The notes: generated by a model not told the origin, from the sequence alone. Positions 24,399 through 36,933 are shown, counted from the stretch's first letter. The stretch: DNA of 64,000 bases from Ilex aquifolium (GCA_951799425.1 OX637393.1:28443744-28507743), one strand, 5' to 3'. Program-made: numbers and translations.

Positions 24399-24675
24399 CT
24401 TTCAGAAATTTTCAGATTTTTAAACTGCTTTGCCCCATTTTCAATCTAGGTTTTCCTTCCCTCCAATGATATAAATGGACTATAATGGAGTACAAATCCT
24501 GATATATTGGGTCTGGGTTTAACCCAACGAATAATTGAATTCAGTTATATTTATGAGTTATGATCCCAGCGAAGGGATGCTATCGCCGTGGTGTTGATTT
24601 GAGTGGCATCCACGGGTATTTCCGCGGGTTGATGGATGATCAACGGACCCCCGGATTTTGGAGCGTTACAATAAT

Positions 24676-25292
24676 TTTGTAAAAGAAATGGTTAAGGCTC
24701 AAAATTAATCAAACATGGCCTAAGATCATTTTCCAGAAATTATTCATTTGTATCATTCCTATAAAAAGAATTTCAAGGATAATGCAAGTAATATAATCTA
24801 ACGAGTGCTAATCAAAACAAAATTAATGAGATTATTCAAAGAAAGTTTACCGTAGAATCGAAGATGTTTACTTGAGTAGATGTAGAATATCTCTCCAAGG
24901 GAGATTAGCTCAAATTCTGCAATTGGTTATAAATCTCCACTATATATGCAAAGAGTGTAATATTTCACAAGGTTTCTGAAATAAAAGAAATCTATTTGTG
25001 CTTATAAAAGTAAGTTTTAACAAAAATATTAAGATAATATATAACTACAATATGAAAATCCCGCGTGATCAGATTAAGGTTATTTTTACAAAGCATAGGA
25101 ATATTAACCTAATTTAACTGTAAATTATATGAAATACATCTCCTAACTAAATTTTTTTTTTTTTTTTAAGAACTTAAATTAAAACACACAGCATGTTTAA
25201 AAACATAAACTAAATTGCATAAACTGAAAGCACATAATGTAAAGGCTGAGTGAAAGAAAGTAAATTTTTTTTTTGTAAAATCTCCAGTCGAT
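24676..25292 (-). repeat. Athila 3' noncoding region, proximal part
   Basis: No gene. AT-rich sequence between the stop of the 368-codon ORF (25293) and the level 4a insertion. It includes poly-T runs at 25150 and 25266. Confidence 0.65.
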
Positions 25293-25373
25293 TTAAGAGT
25301 TAGAAGATTCTCCTCTGGAATGGTCTTGAAACAACTGCCGCAGCTCAGCTTTATATTCATCCATGCGTTGATT
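25293..25373 (-). pseudogene. C-terminal 26 codons of the interrupted Athila ORF
   Basis: From the TSD the minus strand continues in frame from 35629 (N-Q-R-M-D-E-Y-K-A-E-L) and ends with a stop at 25293-25295. This shows that the 36654-35629 frame was a 368-residue ORF before the intact Tekay element entered. Confidence 0.8.
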
Positions 25374-27976
25374 TGTGACGCCCCAAATTTCCGGGGGTCC
25401 TTTATTAACCGTTGACCATCCGTCAACCCGCGGAAATACTCGTGATAGTCGTATAACCCGACACCACGTCACTCACATGCTTTTAATCGGATTTACCATC
25501 CACAAGGTCAATTATACCTTCATTTATGTCCTAGAAACCAAAGAAAACAAAGCCCAAAAGCATGGCTAAGCATTTTGAAAATTTCAAGTTTTTGGAAAAA
25601 CCTTCCGGAAGGTCGATATACACCTACCGGAAGGTCGCTGAAGGAACTGTTACATGAAAAGGATCAATTTCAAGAACTTCCGGAAGGTCGACATCAGTAG
25701 CAAAAACCTTCCGGAAGGTCCATTCCAGTAGCCAAAACCTTCCGGAAGGTTCATTCCAGAAAACAAAACCTTCCGGAAGAACTCGGCAGTCAAAAAGAAA
25801 CCCAAGGCAAAACCTTCCGGAAGGTCCACTCCAGTAGACAAGTCCTTCCGGTAGGTTTTTCTCCAGTAGCTAAAATCTTCCGGAAGGTTCATTCCAGTGG
25901 GCAAAACCTTCCGGAAGGTATTAGCTGTGAGCAAGGCAAGCTGGGGTTTTTAGCAAAACCTTCCGGAAGGCCGACACACACCTTCCGGTAGGTTTTCAGA
26001 CTGTGAGCATAAAAATGGATTTCTTTCCCCTCCAAACCATCCTTAAAGCTACCCCATACACTCCAAACTCATTCAATACATGTTTAATGAGATTTTCCAT
26101 ATAATACCCAACTCATACAATCTCTATTACAATTCATTCCATAATATATATACATCAAAATGGAATTTTGTTAAAGGTTTTACAAAACTTAAACTAAGGC
26201 CACAAGCCGGCCCCCTTCATGCTTGATGCTCTCCAAATGAGCCATCCGCCGGAGCAAAACCCACACCTGAAATGTTTTTCCCATAAAGGGTGAGCCACGC
26301 TCAATAGGGTATCTCCTAAAGAGGCTACTCCCCAACCTAAATGCATATGAAATGTCACATGCTATCAATCAACAATCCACAACAAGAATATATTCCATGT
26401 TGAAACATGTAATGCCATGCTACGAAATGAGGTGAGACTCACTCATGCACATCAACCGAGCCCTTCCCGGCTCCTCTACACATGCAAGTGCCAATGTGTA
26501 CCAATCCGTCATTTATGTTCCACATCAAATGACATTTCATTCTAGGGTCTTTGTAAGGGGGGATGTTCATGGACTCACACCAAAGGTCACCCAACCTACA
26601 CGGAATTCATGGGCTTCCACCAACGGTTCCGCGTACACCGACACACTTTATGGGCTCTTATACCAACGGAGTGCGTATCCAATCACCGGGTCTCTCACCC
26701 GAGGGATTTTCTAGCCCTTCTTGCTACCCCCAACCCTATCAACATATAAACCATGCAACTCGACTAGGTCATCGACTCATATTACCCGAGCTCACTCGTC
26801 ATCCACCATGCGTGGTGAAGACATACAATCATGCACACACACCTCCTAAAATGCGATGTCCCCGTGCATATGCAATGTGGTGTTCCATTGCAACACTAAC
26901 ACAATGTTCGATATGGTATGAGTGACATATGAACATTCTCAACACATTTCTCATATTCCATGGCAAAATCATATCAAAAGCATATAATTCCCATAATACG
27001 AATTTCAAGCATGTTATCAACATACTAAATTTTCAAGGCATATATACATAAATACATAACATGCCCACAATTTCATATAACACATGAATTTACATTGGGT
27101 TCATTTCACATATCCAATTCATAGAAATCACAATTAGTAACTTCTAAATATCCATCCAAGTTAGGATTTCCTTTACCCATTTCAATACCCAATTCACCCA
27201 ATTTCACAACAATAGGCAAAAGACACATAGGCTATCATCCTACCCATTCCATAAAAACATTATAGGCTTGGAATAAACCTTAGTAGGAAGAAACCCTACC
27301 TCTTGAAGCGTGAGGAACGACCAAGGGAAGTTCCAAGACCCGATTCAAGCTAAAAACCCTCACTTCTCGAAAATCCCGTACCTTAATCTTCGGTAAAACT
27401 TGCGCTTTTTGGTATAGCCGCGTAGCCCTCGATGAGTAGAGCGACTTTAATTCTTGGCTTGCGTGGATTCGAGGTCCGTAGCGCCGTAGATCGTAGAGAG
27501 AAGGTGAGTTTTTCTCTCTTTTCTCCCTCTTTCTCTCTATCGGCTGAAACCGGCTGAACAATGGGGAAAAATCTAATTTTTCCCCCTATTTATATTTTAG
27601 AATACTTGGCCCACAATTCGCCACACGTCCTATTTAATTCCGGGTCCGTTTTAACCCCGAAACGATTAAATTTCGTCCCGATTTAAGTTTAAAATATTTT
27701 TATTTCACTTGTCTCTAATATTTCCCCAAACTTGGAAATTTTATAAAAAATTTCGTGTACGGGGTCACAGGGGGCCCGTTCGTCTCGCAAAACGCGAAAA
27801 ATCCGACTATCTCGGAATTCAACGAAGTGGTAACTAGATTTCGCGAGACGAATCCAACGGTGAGGTCCGTTTCGTCATCCGAGTTCTAGAAAAATTCAGG
27901 TTTACAACCTGTACTGTAGTGGCAATTTACCGTTTTGCCCTTTTTCACAAAGGTTGAAATTTTCTCGGGTTTTACA
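25374..27976 (-). repeat. 3' LTR of the intact Tekay element
   Basis: Minus strand TGTAAAACCCGAG (27976) to GGGGCGTCACA (25374). TATA-like TATAAATAGGGG at 27583-27594. The CCTTCCGGAAGG cassette lies at 25601-25992. The short open frames in this LTR occur identically in the other LTR and look like chance frames. Confidence 0.95.
25601..25992. repeat. CCTTCCGGAAGG palindrome cassette (3' LTR)
   Basis: Twelve palindrome units and variants, the same order and spacers as at 33241-33632. It lies about 230-620 bp from the 3' end of the LTR, on the U5 side. Confidence 0.93.
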
Positions 27977-27995
27977 TTCTTCCCCCCTTAAAAGA
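27977..27995 (-). other. Polypurine tract of the intact Tekay element
   Basis: The minus strand reads TCTTTTAAGGGGGGAAGAA and is followed at once by the LTR start TGTAAAACCCG. It primes plus-strand DNA synthesis. Confidence 0.9.
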
Positions 27996-28070
27996 ATTTC
28001 GTCCCCGAAATTCACACACTCATGCACACACAATTACACGCATATGCAACAGTCATATAATACTAAATGA

Positions 28071-31000
28071 CTATAAGAATGTACCTCCATCCTCAAATAA
28101 GAAAGGATAGTTGGCACGTATGGTGTCCTCACGCTCCCATGTTGCCTCCTCCACTCCTCGGTACTGCCACAACACCTTCACTAGCCTCACTGTCTTGCCT
28201 CGCAAAACCTGCTCTCGGCTATCCATGACACGCACTGGTCCCTCCTCGAAGGTCCCATCCGCATCAACTATGAGTTCGCCCCAATCCACAACATGCGTCG
28301 GATCTGGAGTATACTTCCGGAGCATGGAGACATGGAATACGGCGTGAACACCCGATAAAGTTGGTGGTAACGCCAATCTGTAAGCCACAGTGCCAACTCT
28401 CTCAAGCACCTCAAAGGGCCCAATATACCTCGGCGACAGCTTTCCCCGCTTGCCGAATCTGATCACCCCTCTCTTAGGCATCACCTTCAAGAAGACGTGG
28501 TCTCCCACCTCAAATTCTAGAGGCCGCCGCCGCCTATCGGCGTAACTCTTCTGCCGGCTCTGAGCCGTGAGAAGACGCTTCCTTATCAGGTTCACCTTCT
28601 CCGAGGTGTCTCTAATCAAGTCTGGACCCGTAGAGGGTCTTTCCCCAACTTCAGTCCAACAAACCGGAGAACGACAAGGCCTCCCATAAAGCGCCTCATA
28701 GGGTGCCATCCGTATGCTCGCCTGATAACTGTTATTGTAGGCGAATTCCACTAAGGGCAAATGCTCTTCCCAGCTACCCTTGAGATCTAGGACGCATGCC
28801 CGTAGCATGTCCTCTAATGTCTGGATGGTCCTCTCCGACTGACCGTCCGTTTGGGGATGGTAGGCTGTGCTCATCCTCAACTGAGTCCCCATGGCTCGCT
28901 GGAAACTCTCCCAAAAGTGAGCCGTAAACCTGGGATCCCGATCCGATACTATAGATACGGGTACCCCATGCAACCGGACTATCTCCCTTATGTACAACCT
29001 GCAGAATTCCTCCAGAGTGAAGGTCATCCGCACCGCCAAAAAGTGTGCCGACTTCGTAAGCCGGTCCACTATCACCCACACCGCATCATGTCCCCGTGAT
29101 GTCCGTGGCAAGTGGGTCACAAAGTCCATTGTGATGTGCTCCCACTTCCACTCAGCCACTTCCAAGGGCTGGAGCAACCCTGCTGGCCTCTGGTGCTCGG
29201 CTTTAATCTGCTGACATGTGAGGCATCTACTGACAAAGTCGCCAATTTGCCTCTTCATTCCGCTCCAGTAATACTGGCGACGAAGATCATGATACATCTT
29301 CGTGCCGCCTGGGTGCACCGCAAAACGAGAGCAATGGAACTCCCTGAGGATCTCCTCTCTCAGCTCCGCCGACTGGGGAACCACTACCCTTCCCCTAAAC
29401 CGAAGACTGTCATCCGAGTGAATGGCCCAGCCCTCGTCACCAGTACCCGCCTGCACTCGGTCCCTGATGGATGATAACTCTGAGTCCTGTCTCTGTGACT
29501 CGATCACTCTGCTCAGTAGGGAAGGCGTAGCCACCAAACTCCCTAAAACACCCTGAGTCCGACCCCGATAATGCAGCCCAAATTGGCCCACGGCCTCAAG
29601 CATCCGCCACTCCCGGGAAGCCACACTAGCTAAGACACCCCGTGACTTCCGACTAAGTGCGTCAGCCACCACATTTGCCTTACCGGGGTGGTAATGCAAA
29701 GTGAAGTCATAGTCTTCTAGGTACTCCATCCACCTACGCTGCCTCATGTTGAGGTCCCGTTGAGTGAAGATGTACTTCAGACTTTTGTGGTCCGAAAACA
29801 CTTCAAATCGTTCACCATACAAATAGTGGCGCCAAGCCTTTAAGGCAAAGACAACGGCCGCCAACTCCATGTCATGCGTGGGGTAATTCTGCTCGTGATT
29901 CTTCAACTGTCGAGAACCATAAGCCACCACTCTCCCGGACTGCATCAAGACACAACCCAGTCCGTCTTTAGAGGCATCGCAATATATCGTGTAGTTTTGT
30001 CCCCTTTCTGGAACAATCAAGATAGGAGCTGAAGTGAGTCTCCTCTTTAGTTCTTGGAATGCCTTCTCACACGAATCATTCCACTCGAACTTGACCTCCT
30101 TCCGGGTCAATCTAGTCATAGGTGCGGCTAGTCGGGAGAAGTCCTCGATGAACCTCCGGTAATACCCTGCCAATCCCAAGAAACTACGTATCTCGAAGAC
30201 TGACCTTGGCCTCTCCCAGCTCATAACTGCCTCGACTTTCTCCGGATCAACTGATACCCCCGAAGCCGACACCACGTGTCCCAAAAATTTCACCTCCGTA
30301 AGCCAAAATTCACACTTGCTGAACTTGGCGTACAACTGGTGGTCCCTCAAGGTCTGGAGAACAATCCTTAAGTGACCCTCATGCTCCTCCTCTGTCTTGG
30401 AGTAGATCAGGATGTCATCAACAAACACTACGACAAACTGATCTAAATAGGGCTGGAACACTCTATGCATGAGATCCATAAATGCCGCCGGGGCATTCGT
30501 CAACCCAAATGGCATCACCGTGAACTCGAAATGCCCGTACCGCGTTCTGAACGCCGTCTTAGGGATATCTGACTCCCTAATCCTCAACTGATGGTAGCCC
30601 GTGCGGAGATCTATTTTTGAATAGACCCGCGCTCCCCTCAGCTGATCAAACAGATCATCAATCCTCGGCAAAGGGTACCTATTCTTGATGGTGACCCGGT
30701 TCAACTGCCGATAGTCTATACACAATCGAAGGGTCTTATCCTTCTTCTTGGCAAACAGCACCGGAGCGCCCCAAGGTGAGGTACTCGGTCTAATAAAGCC
30801 CTTGTCCAATAATTCTTGTAATTGAACCTTGAGTTCTTGCAACTCAGCTGGCGCCATCCTATGTGGAGTCATAGAAATGGGTGAAGTACCCGGATGCAAC
30901 TCAACGCTAAAGTCCACATCCCTATGGGGAGGTAATCCCGGTAACTCGTCCGGAAAAACGTCCTCATATTCACACACCACCCGAGGTAGACCCAATTCTT

Positions 31001-32657
31001 GTCTCGCCTCGTCCTCCAGGGTAAGGCTCGCAAGCCAACCCATCAATTGCCCATGCCATCGTGAATCATACACGACTTGAGGTAGAGCATCATGCTTTTC
31101 CCCCTGAAACTTGAAACAAACACCGTCCGGTGTATAGGCGGTGACCCTCTTCTTGTCACAATCAATAACGACCCGATACGCCGCCAACCAGTCCATCCCA
31201 AGGATGACATCGAATTCCGACATGTCCATAACCCTAAGGTCCACGGTGAGTAGAATCCCCGAGATCTCTAGCTCACAACCCCGACATATCTGATTCACAC
31301 ACACCCTAGCTCCTAGGGGTGAATTCACATATAACGGCCCCTCCAAGGTATCAACCTCTAAGCCCAAATCCCTCACACATGATGCAGAAATGAATGAATG
31401 TGATGCACCAGAGTCAAATAACACTTTAGTCCATAGGCGAGAAAGTAGAAATGTACCCTGAATGACTGACTGGTCCACTGGCTCAGCCTGAGGTGTAATG
31501 GCGTAGACACGCCCCTGGGTCCCCGAAGTCCCGGCTTGCATGCCCTGTCCTCGGCCTCGACCCATGCCTTGGCCCATCTGGCCCGACTGCGGAGTCCCCG
31601 CTCGAAAGGTGGTAGGGGCCTGAGTAGCGCCCTGGAACTGATACTGGTTTCCCTGGCCCGTGGTGGGGTAGGGAGGAACAAGGCGTGTCTGCGACTGTCC
31701 CACTGATGACTGGGACTGAGGTGTCCCATAGCTCTGGGATCCTTGCCTCTGCGGACAATCCCGCTTCATATGCCCCGGTTGGTGGCAATGGAAACATGTC
31801 TTCTGGCCCGCCTGGTAGGTAGTCCTGAAGTTTCTCCCGCCTTGGGAAAGCTGACCTTGGCCTTGGCCTTGATAGCCGCGGCCCTGTCCTTGAGGAGCAG
31901 AGGTCCTCTGTTTCTTCCCCGAACTAGAAGAAGAGGATTGGCCCTCCTTCTTCTTATCCTTAGCACCCGCCTCACGGATGCTTCGAGCATCGTCCACCTC
32001 CCTCTCAATGGCCATAGCTGTCTCGACCATAGAGTCCAAGTCTTGCAGGCGGAGGCCCACAATCTTTCCCCGGATGGATAGCTTCAACCCATCCTCAAAC
32101 CTTCTTACCTTGGCCATATCCGTGGCCACGTAATCATCAGCAAATCGGGCTAATTCGGTGAACTTAGCCACATACTCCATCACTGTCATTGACCCTTGCT
32201 TCAAATCTAGAAACTCGCGGGCCTTTGCATGTCGAACGGCCGTTGGGAAATATTTACCCATGAAGAGCTCCTTGAACTCTCCCCATGTCATGGCCTCTAA
32301 GTTCTTCGAGGGCGTCACCCAATCCCACCACAATTGGGCTTCTCCTTCTAGCTGGAATGCAGCTAGCCTTATCTTAGTAGCGTCTGAGGTGACCTCCATC
32401 GCCCCTAAGATCTTGTTGACTTGCCGGAACCAATGGTCGGCCACCATCGGGTCCGCCCCTCCCATGAAGACTGGAGGTTTGTGTGCTTTAAACTGTTGGA
32501 GGTTACTCGCACCTCCATGCCCGGCACTTGCACTAGCTTGTGCAACAGTAGCCGCCATCAGGCCCATGGTTTCCGTAAACGCTCGTTGATCGAAGACCGG
32601 TGGTGGTTGGTTATTGTTCCGCCCACCGCCTCGACGTCCTCTTCTTCCACTTGCCAT
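28071..32657 (-). CDS. gag-pol: Gag-Pol polyprotein of Tekay-type chromovirus, intact
   Basis: 1528 residues, no stop. Gag: capsid fold about 55-230, basic/Gln-rich linker, CCHC knuckle C288-C291-H296-C301. Protease active site D415-S-G-A. RT: SKID683 and FVD747-D748 catalytic aspartates. RNase H: D894, E931, D956, D999. Integrase: HHCC at H1108, H1115, C1145, C1148, then D1178, D1239, E1275 (35 residues between the last two). C-terminal chromodomain about 1474-1523 ([16 protein letters not shown]). Known roles: particle, cDNA synthesis and insertion; the chromodomain targets heterochromatin. The ATG at 32657 follows the primer site by about 340 bases, and [11 protein letters not shown] is a normal Gag start. 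All catalytic residues I can check are present, so this copy could be the source of active protein for related solo-LTR families. Confidence 0.97.
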   Translation of the reverse strand: MASGRRGRRGGGRNNNQPPPVFDQRAFTETMGLMAATVAQASASAGHGGASNLQQFKAHKPPVFMGGADPMVADHWFRQVNKILGAMEVTSDATKIRLAAFQLEGEAQLWWDWVTPSKNLEAMTWGEFKELFMGKYFPTAVRHAKAREFLDLKQGSMTVMEYVAKFTELARFADDYVATDMAKVRRFEDGLKLSIRGKIVGLRLQDLDSMVETAMAIEREVDDARSIREAGAKDKKKEGQSSSSSSGKKQRTSAPQGQGRGYQGQGQGQLSQGGRNFRTTYQAGQKTCFHCHQPGHMKRDCPQRQGSQSYGTPQSQSSVGQSQTRLVPPYPTTGQGNQYQFQGATQAPTTFRAGTPQSGQMGQGMGRGRGQGMQAGTSGTQGRVYAITPQAEPVDQSVIQGTFLLSRLWTKVLFDSGASHSFISASCVRDLGLEVDTLEGPLYVNSPLGARVCVNQICRGCELEISGILLTVDLRVMDMSEFDVILGMDWLAAYRVVIDCDKKRVTAYTPDGVCFKFQGEKHDALPQVVYDSRWHGQLMGWLASLTLEDEARQELGLPRVVCEYEDVFPDELPGLPPHRDVDFSVELHPGTSPISMTPHRMAPAELQELKVQLQELLDKGFIRPSTSPWGAPVLFAKKKDKTLRLCIDYRQLNRVTIKNRYPLPRIDDLFDQLRGARVYSKIDLRTGYHQLRIRESDIPKTAFRTRYGHFEFTVMPFGLTNAPAAFMDLMHRVFQPYLDQFVVVFVDDILIYSKTEEEHEGHLRIVLQTLRDHQLYAKFSKCEFWLTEVKFLGHVVSASGVSVDPEKVEAVMSWERPRSVFEIRSFLGLAGYYRRFIEDFSRLAAPMTRLTRKEVKFEWNDSCEKAFQELKRRLTSAPILIVPERGQNYTIYCDASKDGLGCVLMQSGRVVAYGSRQLKNHEQNYPTHDMELAAVVFALKAWRHYLYGERFEVFSDHKSLKYIFTQRDLNMRQRRWMEYLEDYDFTLHYHPGKANVVADALSRKSRGVLASVASREWRMLEAVGQFGLHYRGRTQGVLGSLVATPSLLSRVIESQRQDSELSSIRDRVQAGTGDEGWAIHSDDSLRFRGRVVVPQSAELREEILREFHCSRFAVHPGGTKMYHDLRRQYYWSGMKRQIGDFVSRCLTCQQIKAEHQRPAGLLQPLEVAEWKWEHITMDFVTHLPRTSRGHDAVWVIVDRLTKSAHFLAVRMTFTLEEFCRLYIREIVRLHGVPVSIVSDRDPRFTAHFWESFQRAMGTQLRMSTAYHPQTDGQSERTIQTLEDMLRACVLDLKGSWEEHLPLVEFAYNNSYQASIRMAPYEALYGRPCRSPVCWTEVGERPSTGPDLIRDTSEKVNLIRKRLLTAQSRQKSYADRRRRPLEFEVGDHVFLKVMPKRGVIRFGKRGKLSPRYIGPFEVLERVGTVAYRLALPPTLSGVHAVFHVSMLRKYTPDPTHVVDWGELIVDADGTFEEGPVRVMDSREQVLRGKTVRLVKVLWQYRGVEEATWEREDTIRANYPFLFEDGGTFL

Positions 32658-32998
32658 CTACACACAAGTCAAATGGCAATGGCAAAACAACTTAGTATCC
32701 CTAGATAGGGATCAAAGTTAAAACGCTTAAATCTTTCTCATTGTCTCACTAGTAGAGCGTATGCCTCCAATAGTGGACCCTTACGCTTTGAACCTTCCCG
32801 TTCATTTTCTTTCCCACTCCCAAGGTTAAGTTCTCTAACCCTAGTGTGTCCATTTCCATACACATTTTACCATGCATATAATACACATATCACATATCAC
32901 ATAACATGTAGCAGTTTAAGCACATAACATGTAATGTACAATGAATGCAATGGTCTAAACCCATGCCCCATCAAGCCCTAGGTAAATCGCATACCTAG

Positions 32999-33010
32999 GC
33001 TCTGATACCA
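32999..33010 (-). other. Primer-binding site of the intact Tekay element
   Basis: The minus strand reads TGGTATCAGAGC, complementary to the 3' end of initiator tRNA-Met, three bases after the 5' LTR end at 33014. Confidence 0.95.
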
Positions 33011-33240
33011 AGCTGTGACGCCCCAAATTTCCGGGGGTCCTTTATTAACCGTTGACCATCCGTCAACCCGCGGAAATACTCGTGATAGTCGTATAACCCG
33101 ACACCACGTCACTCACATGCTTTTAATCGGATTTACCATCCACAAGGTCAATTATACCTTCATTTATGTCCTAGAAACCAAAGAAAACAAAGCCCAAAAG
33201 CATGGCTAAGCATTTTGAAAATTTCAAGTTTTTGGAAAAA

Positions 33241-33632
33241 CCTTCCGGAAGGTCGATATACACCTACCGGAAGGTCGCTGAAGGAACTGTTACATGAAAA
33301 GGATCAATTTCAAGAACTTCCGGAAGGTCGACATCAGTAGCAAAAACCTTCCGGAAGGTCCATTCCAGTAGCCAAAACCTTCCGGAAGGTTCATTCCAGA
33401 AAACAAAACCTTCCGGAAGAACTCGGCAGTCAAAAAGAAACCCAAGGCAAAACCTTCCGGAAGGTCCACTCCAGTAGACAAGTCCTTCCGGTAGGTTTTT
33501 CTCCAGTAGCTAAAATCTTCCGGAAGGTTCATTCCAGTGGGCAAAACCTTCCGGAAGGTATTAGCTGTGAGCAAGGCAAGCTGGGGTTTTTAGCAAAACC
33601 TTCCGGAAGGCCGACACACACCTTCCGGTAGG
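33241..33632. repeat. CCTTCCGGAAGG palindrome cassette (5' LTR)
   Basis: Same twelve units and variants as in the 3' LTR. It lies between the transcription start side and the primer site, so it should be present in the 5' leader of the element's RNA and could fold into a series of short hairpins. Confidence 0.93.
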
Positions 33633-35222
33633 TTTTCAGACTGTGAGCATAAAAATGGATTTCTTTCCCCTCCAAACCATCCTTAAAGCTACCCCATACA
33701 CTCCAAACTCATTCAATACATGTTTAATGAGATTTTCCATATAATACCCAACTCATACAATCTCTATTACAATTCATTCCATAATATATATACATCAAAA
33801 TGGAATTTTGTTAAAGGTTTTACAAAACTTAAACTAAGGCCACAAGCCGGCCCCCTTCATGCTTGATGCTCTCCAAATGAGCCATCCGCCGGAGCAAAAC
33901 CCACACCTGAAATGTTTTTCCCATAAAGGGTGAGCCACGCTCAATAGGGTATCTCCTAAAGAGGCTACTCCCCAACCTAAATGCATATGAAATGTCACAT
34001 GCTATCAATCAACAATCCACAACAAGAATATATTCCATGTTGAAACATGTAATGCCATGCTACGAAATGAGGTGAGACTCACTCATGCACATCAACCGAG
34101 CCCTTCCCGGCTCCTCTACACATGCAAGTGCCAATGTGTACCAATCCGTCATTTATGTTCCACATCAAATGACATTTCATTCTAGGGTCTTTGTAAGGGG
34201 GGATGTTCATGGACTCACACCAAAGGTCACCCAACCTACACGGAATTCATGGGCTTCCACCAACGGTTCCGCGTACACCGACACACTTTATGGGCTCTTA
34301 TACCAACGGAGTGCGTATCCAATCACCGGGTCTCTCACCCGAGGGATTTTCTAGCCCTTCTTGCTACCCCCAACCCTATCAACATATAAACCATGCAACT
34401 CGACTAGGTCATCGACTCATATTACCCGAGCTCACTCGTCATCCACCATGCGTGGTGAAGACATACAATCATGCACACACACCTCCTAAAATGCGATGTC
34501 CCCGTGCATATGCAATGTGGTGTTCCATTGCAACACTAACACAATGTTCGATATGGTATGAGTGACATATGAACATTCTCAACACATTTCTCATATTCCA
34601 TGGCAAAATCATATCAAAAGCATATAATTCCCATAATACGAATTTCAAGCATGTTATCAACATACTAAATTTTCAAGGCATATATACATAAATACATAAC
34701 ATGCCCACAATTTCATATAACACATGAATTTACATTGGGTTCATTTCACATATCCAATTCATAGAAATCACAATTAGTAACTTCTAAATATCCATCCAAG
34801 TTAGGATTTCCTTTACCCATTTCAATACCCAATTCACCCAATTTCACAACAATAGGCAAAAGACACATAGGCTATCATCCTACCCATTCCATAAAAACAT
34901 TATAGGCTTGGAATAAACCTTAGTAGGAAGAAACCCTACCTCTTGAAGCGTGAGGAACGACCAAGGGAAGTTCCAAGACCCGATTCAAGCTAAAAACCCT
35001 CACTTCTCGAAAATCCCGTACCTTAATCTTCGGTAAAACTTGCGCTTTTTGGTATAGCCGCGTAGCCCTCGATGAGTAGAGCGACTTTAATTCTTGGCTT
35101 GCGTGGATTCGAGGTCCGTAGCGCCGTAGATCGTAGAGAGAAGGTGAGTTTTTCTCTCTTTTCTCCCTCTTTCTCTCTATCGGCTGAAACCGGCTGAACA
35201 ATGGGGAAAAATCTAATTTTTC

Positions 35223-35234
35223 CCCCTATTTATA
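35223..35234 (-). promoter_or_regulatory. Likely TATA box of the intact Tekay element
   Basis: The minus strand reads TATAAATAGGGG, about 390 bp inside the 5' LTR. It is followed by a purine-rich leader (GAGAGAAAGAGGGAGAAAAG). It is the best TATA match in the LTR. Confidence 0.65.
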
Positions 35235-35628
35235 TTTTAGAATACTTGGCCCACAATTCGCCACACGTCCTATTTAATTCCGGGTCCGTTTTAACCCCGA
35301 AACGATTAAATTTCGTCCCGATTTAAGTTTAAAATATTTTTATTTCACTTGTCTCTAATATTTCCCCAAACTTGGAAATTTTATAAAAAATTTTGTGTAC
35401 GAGGTCACAGGGGGCCCGTTCGTCTCGCAAAACGCGAAAAATCCGACTATCTCGGAATTCAACGAAATTTGACGTGGTAACTAGATTTCGCGAGACGAAT
35501 CCAACGGTGAGGTCCGTTTCGTCATCCGAGTTCTAGAAAAATTCAGGTTTACAACCTGTACTGTAGTGGCAATTTACCGTTTTGCCCTTTTTCACAAAGG
35601 TTGAAATTTTCTCGGGTTTTACATGATT

Positions 35629-36654
35629 GATCTGAATAATGCTGGTCTCTACTTCTAACAAGACCTGTCTATCAGTTCTGTCATCCATGGGGATGTATGG
35701 TTGATCTTCTTGTGGCTGCTGTTCTTGTGGTATGTACTCTTCAGATACCCAACCTGGTTCTTCAAATGGTTCCTCTTCATGTGATGAAGATATTCCTTGT
35801 TGGTTTCCTATTTTTCCTCCATGACTCTTCTTTAACGAAGTTTTATCCACTGGTCCAAGACGCTCCACTGTTTTCCATGTCGGATTAATGATCATGCCCG
35901 CATTCCTGCATATCTGAGAAACTAACATTGCATACGGGAGTGTGAGCTTCCTATTATCCACAGCAATTATCATTTGGTCTAAGAGTAAGTTTGGTAGGTC
36001 AATTGTGTGTCCCATCTCGAATGCATATAGGAAATAAGCACGGTCAATAAAAATTTGATACTTTAGGGCTCGTGGTAGCAAATTGTACACTGTTATCATA
36101 TTTAGGATGCGATATTTGTTTGTCAGGCTTCCTTGTTTAATGTAATTATTTGGGCGTCCCCAAATAAATTCTGGATTTCCTGTCAATTCTCTTCCTACTT
36201 CAGTCAAACTAGGTAGTTCAGTGTAAGGATATTGTGGTCGGGGTTGTCTTTGTATGAGCCGAAAGAATTCGGCTATAGTGTCTGGTGTAACTTGAAAAAC
36301 TATTCCCCGAACAAATATACGCAGTAGTCTTTTTCCTTTAATTTCAGCATTACTGTAGAACTCCCGAACTAAACAGTCATATGCAGGAACAGATAACCTA
36401 ACATATTGTAGCCATCCTCTTTCATGGAGAATTTGTCTTATGTTTTCAAAATCTTCATATATTACTACCCTTTCAGAAATAATATTTTTAGTTAGATAGT
36501 TCGTATCATACCAGATTTGTTGTTCCAAATTTTCAAACATCACCTCATTAAAGTTGTTTCCCGGTTGAGGTTGTTGTGGAGATGTCTCGGATTGCGAAGA
36601 TTGATTCTCTCGTGCATGGCTTGAAGATCTTCTTGTTCGTTGTCTTCGATCCAT
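35629..36654 (-). pseudogene. Athila accessory ORF, first 342 codons (plant transposon protein-like)
   Basis: From ATG at 36654. Basic N-terminus (MDRRQRTRRSSS), then a globular part with YDCLVREFYSNAEI, LRIFVRGIVFQVTPDTIAEF and LDQMIIAVDNRKLTLPYAMLVSQICR, and an acidic Gln-rich tail. This pattern is that of the 'putative plant transposon protein' family found downstream of pol in Athila-like elements. Its function is unknown; it has been compared with env by position only. I see no signal peptide or membrane segment. The intact Tekay element splits it at codon 343, and the last 26 codons are at 25373-25293. Apart from that it is open. Confidence 0.7.
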
Positions 36655-36933
36655 ATTTTTGACTGGTTCTTGGTTTGTAATTGCAGGTTATTTCTTTGAT
36701 GTTCTACACTGGTGTTCTTTTTCCTGTCAATTCCTGCAGTTTACAACATTAAATATAACTTTATTCTACAAAATTTTACTAACCACTCTTTTTTTTTCTT
36801 CAGGACTGTGGTGTTTTTATTTTATTATTTCTTATTTCTTATTTACGGATTTCCTATTTAATCTAATAGCTATTGATATTTATTTACAGCTATACATATA
36901 TTCCCAAAAAGTTATACATTTCATTGATCATAT
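36655..36933. other. Spacer between the two small Athila ORFs
   Basis: AT-rich, no supported ORF on the minus strand. It may hold a leader for the 36654 ORF. Confidence 0.5.

Larger units (their letters stand above)
19571..24670 (+). mobile_element. Level 4a: solo Tekay-type LTR, plus orientation
   Basis: Starts TGTAAAACCCGAG at 19571 and ends GGAGCGTTACA at 24670, flanked by ATAAT at 19566-19570 and 24671-24675. Its own sequence (19571-20986 plus 23608-24670) is about 2.48 kb. TATA-like ACTATATATAGG lies near 19957. No internal element sequence remains, so LTR-LTR recombination removed it. It is interrupted by the inverted solo LTR at 20987 and carries the GTACCGGTAC cassette at 24243-24398. 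Confidence 0.92.
25374..35623 (-). mobile_element. Level 4b: complete, young Tekay-type chromovirus
   Basis: Flanked by TGATT at 25369-25373 and 35624-35628. LTRs are 33014-35623 (5', 2610 bp) and 25374-27976 (3', 2603 bp). By eye they differ at two bases and one 7-base indel near 27827. Primer site, polypurine tract and a single uninterrupted 1528-codon gag-pol are all present, so it looks structurally competent. At a commonly used plant rate of 1.3e-8 per site per year, two changes would mean tens of thousands of years. That estimate is rough. Confidence 0.95.
33014..35623 (-). repeat. 5' LTR of the intact Tekay element
   Basis: 2610 bp, TG...CA ends, near-identical to 25374-27976. It contains the promoter TATA box at 35223-35234 and the palindrome cassette at 33241-33632. 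Confidence 0.95.

Noticed and set aside
24111..24469. Overlapping open frames on both strands rich in Tyr, Arg, Pro and Val
   Set aside because: They are forced by the GTACCGGTAC repeat, which has no stop in any frame; no domain and no conservation signal.
26445..27561. Several 64-120 codon frames repeated at 22067-23180 and 34085-35201
   Set aside because: They lie in LTRs and recur because the LTR recurs. No protein family is recognisable, and identity between the copies reflects DNA identity.
28111..32708. Many plus-strand and minus-strand alternative frames over 28-32.7 kb
   Set aside because: Shadows of the intact gag-pol on the minus strand.
35533..35628. Continuation of the Athila ORF frame to a stop at 35533
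   Set aside because: Those codons come from the inserted Tekay LTR. The true 3' end resumes at 25373 and stops at 25293.
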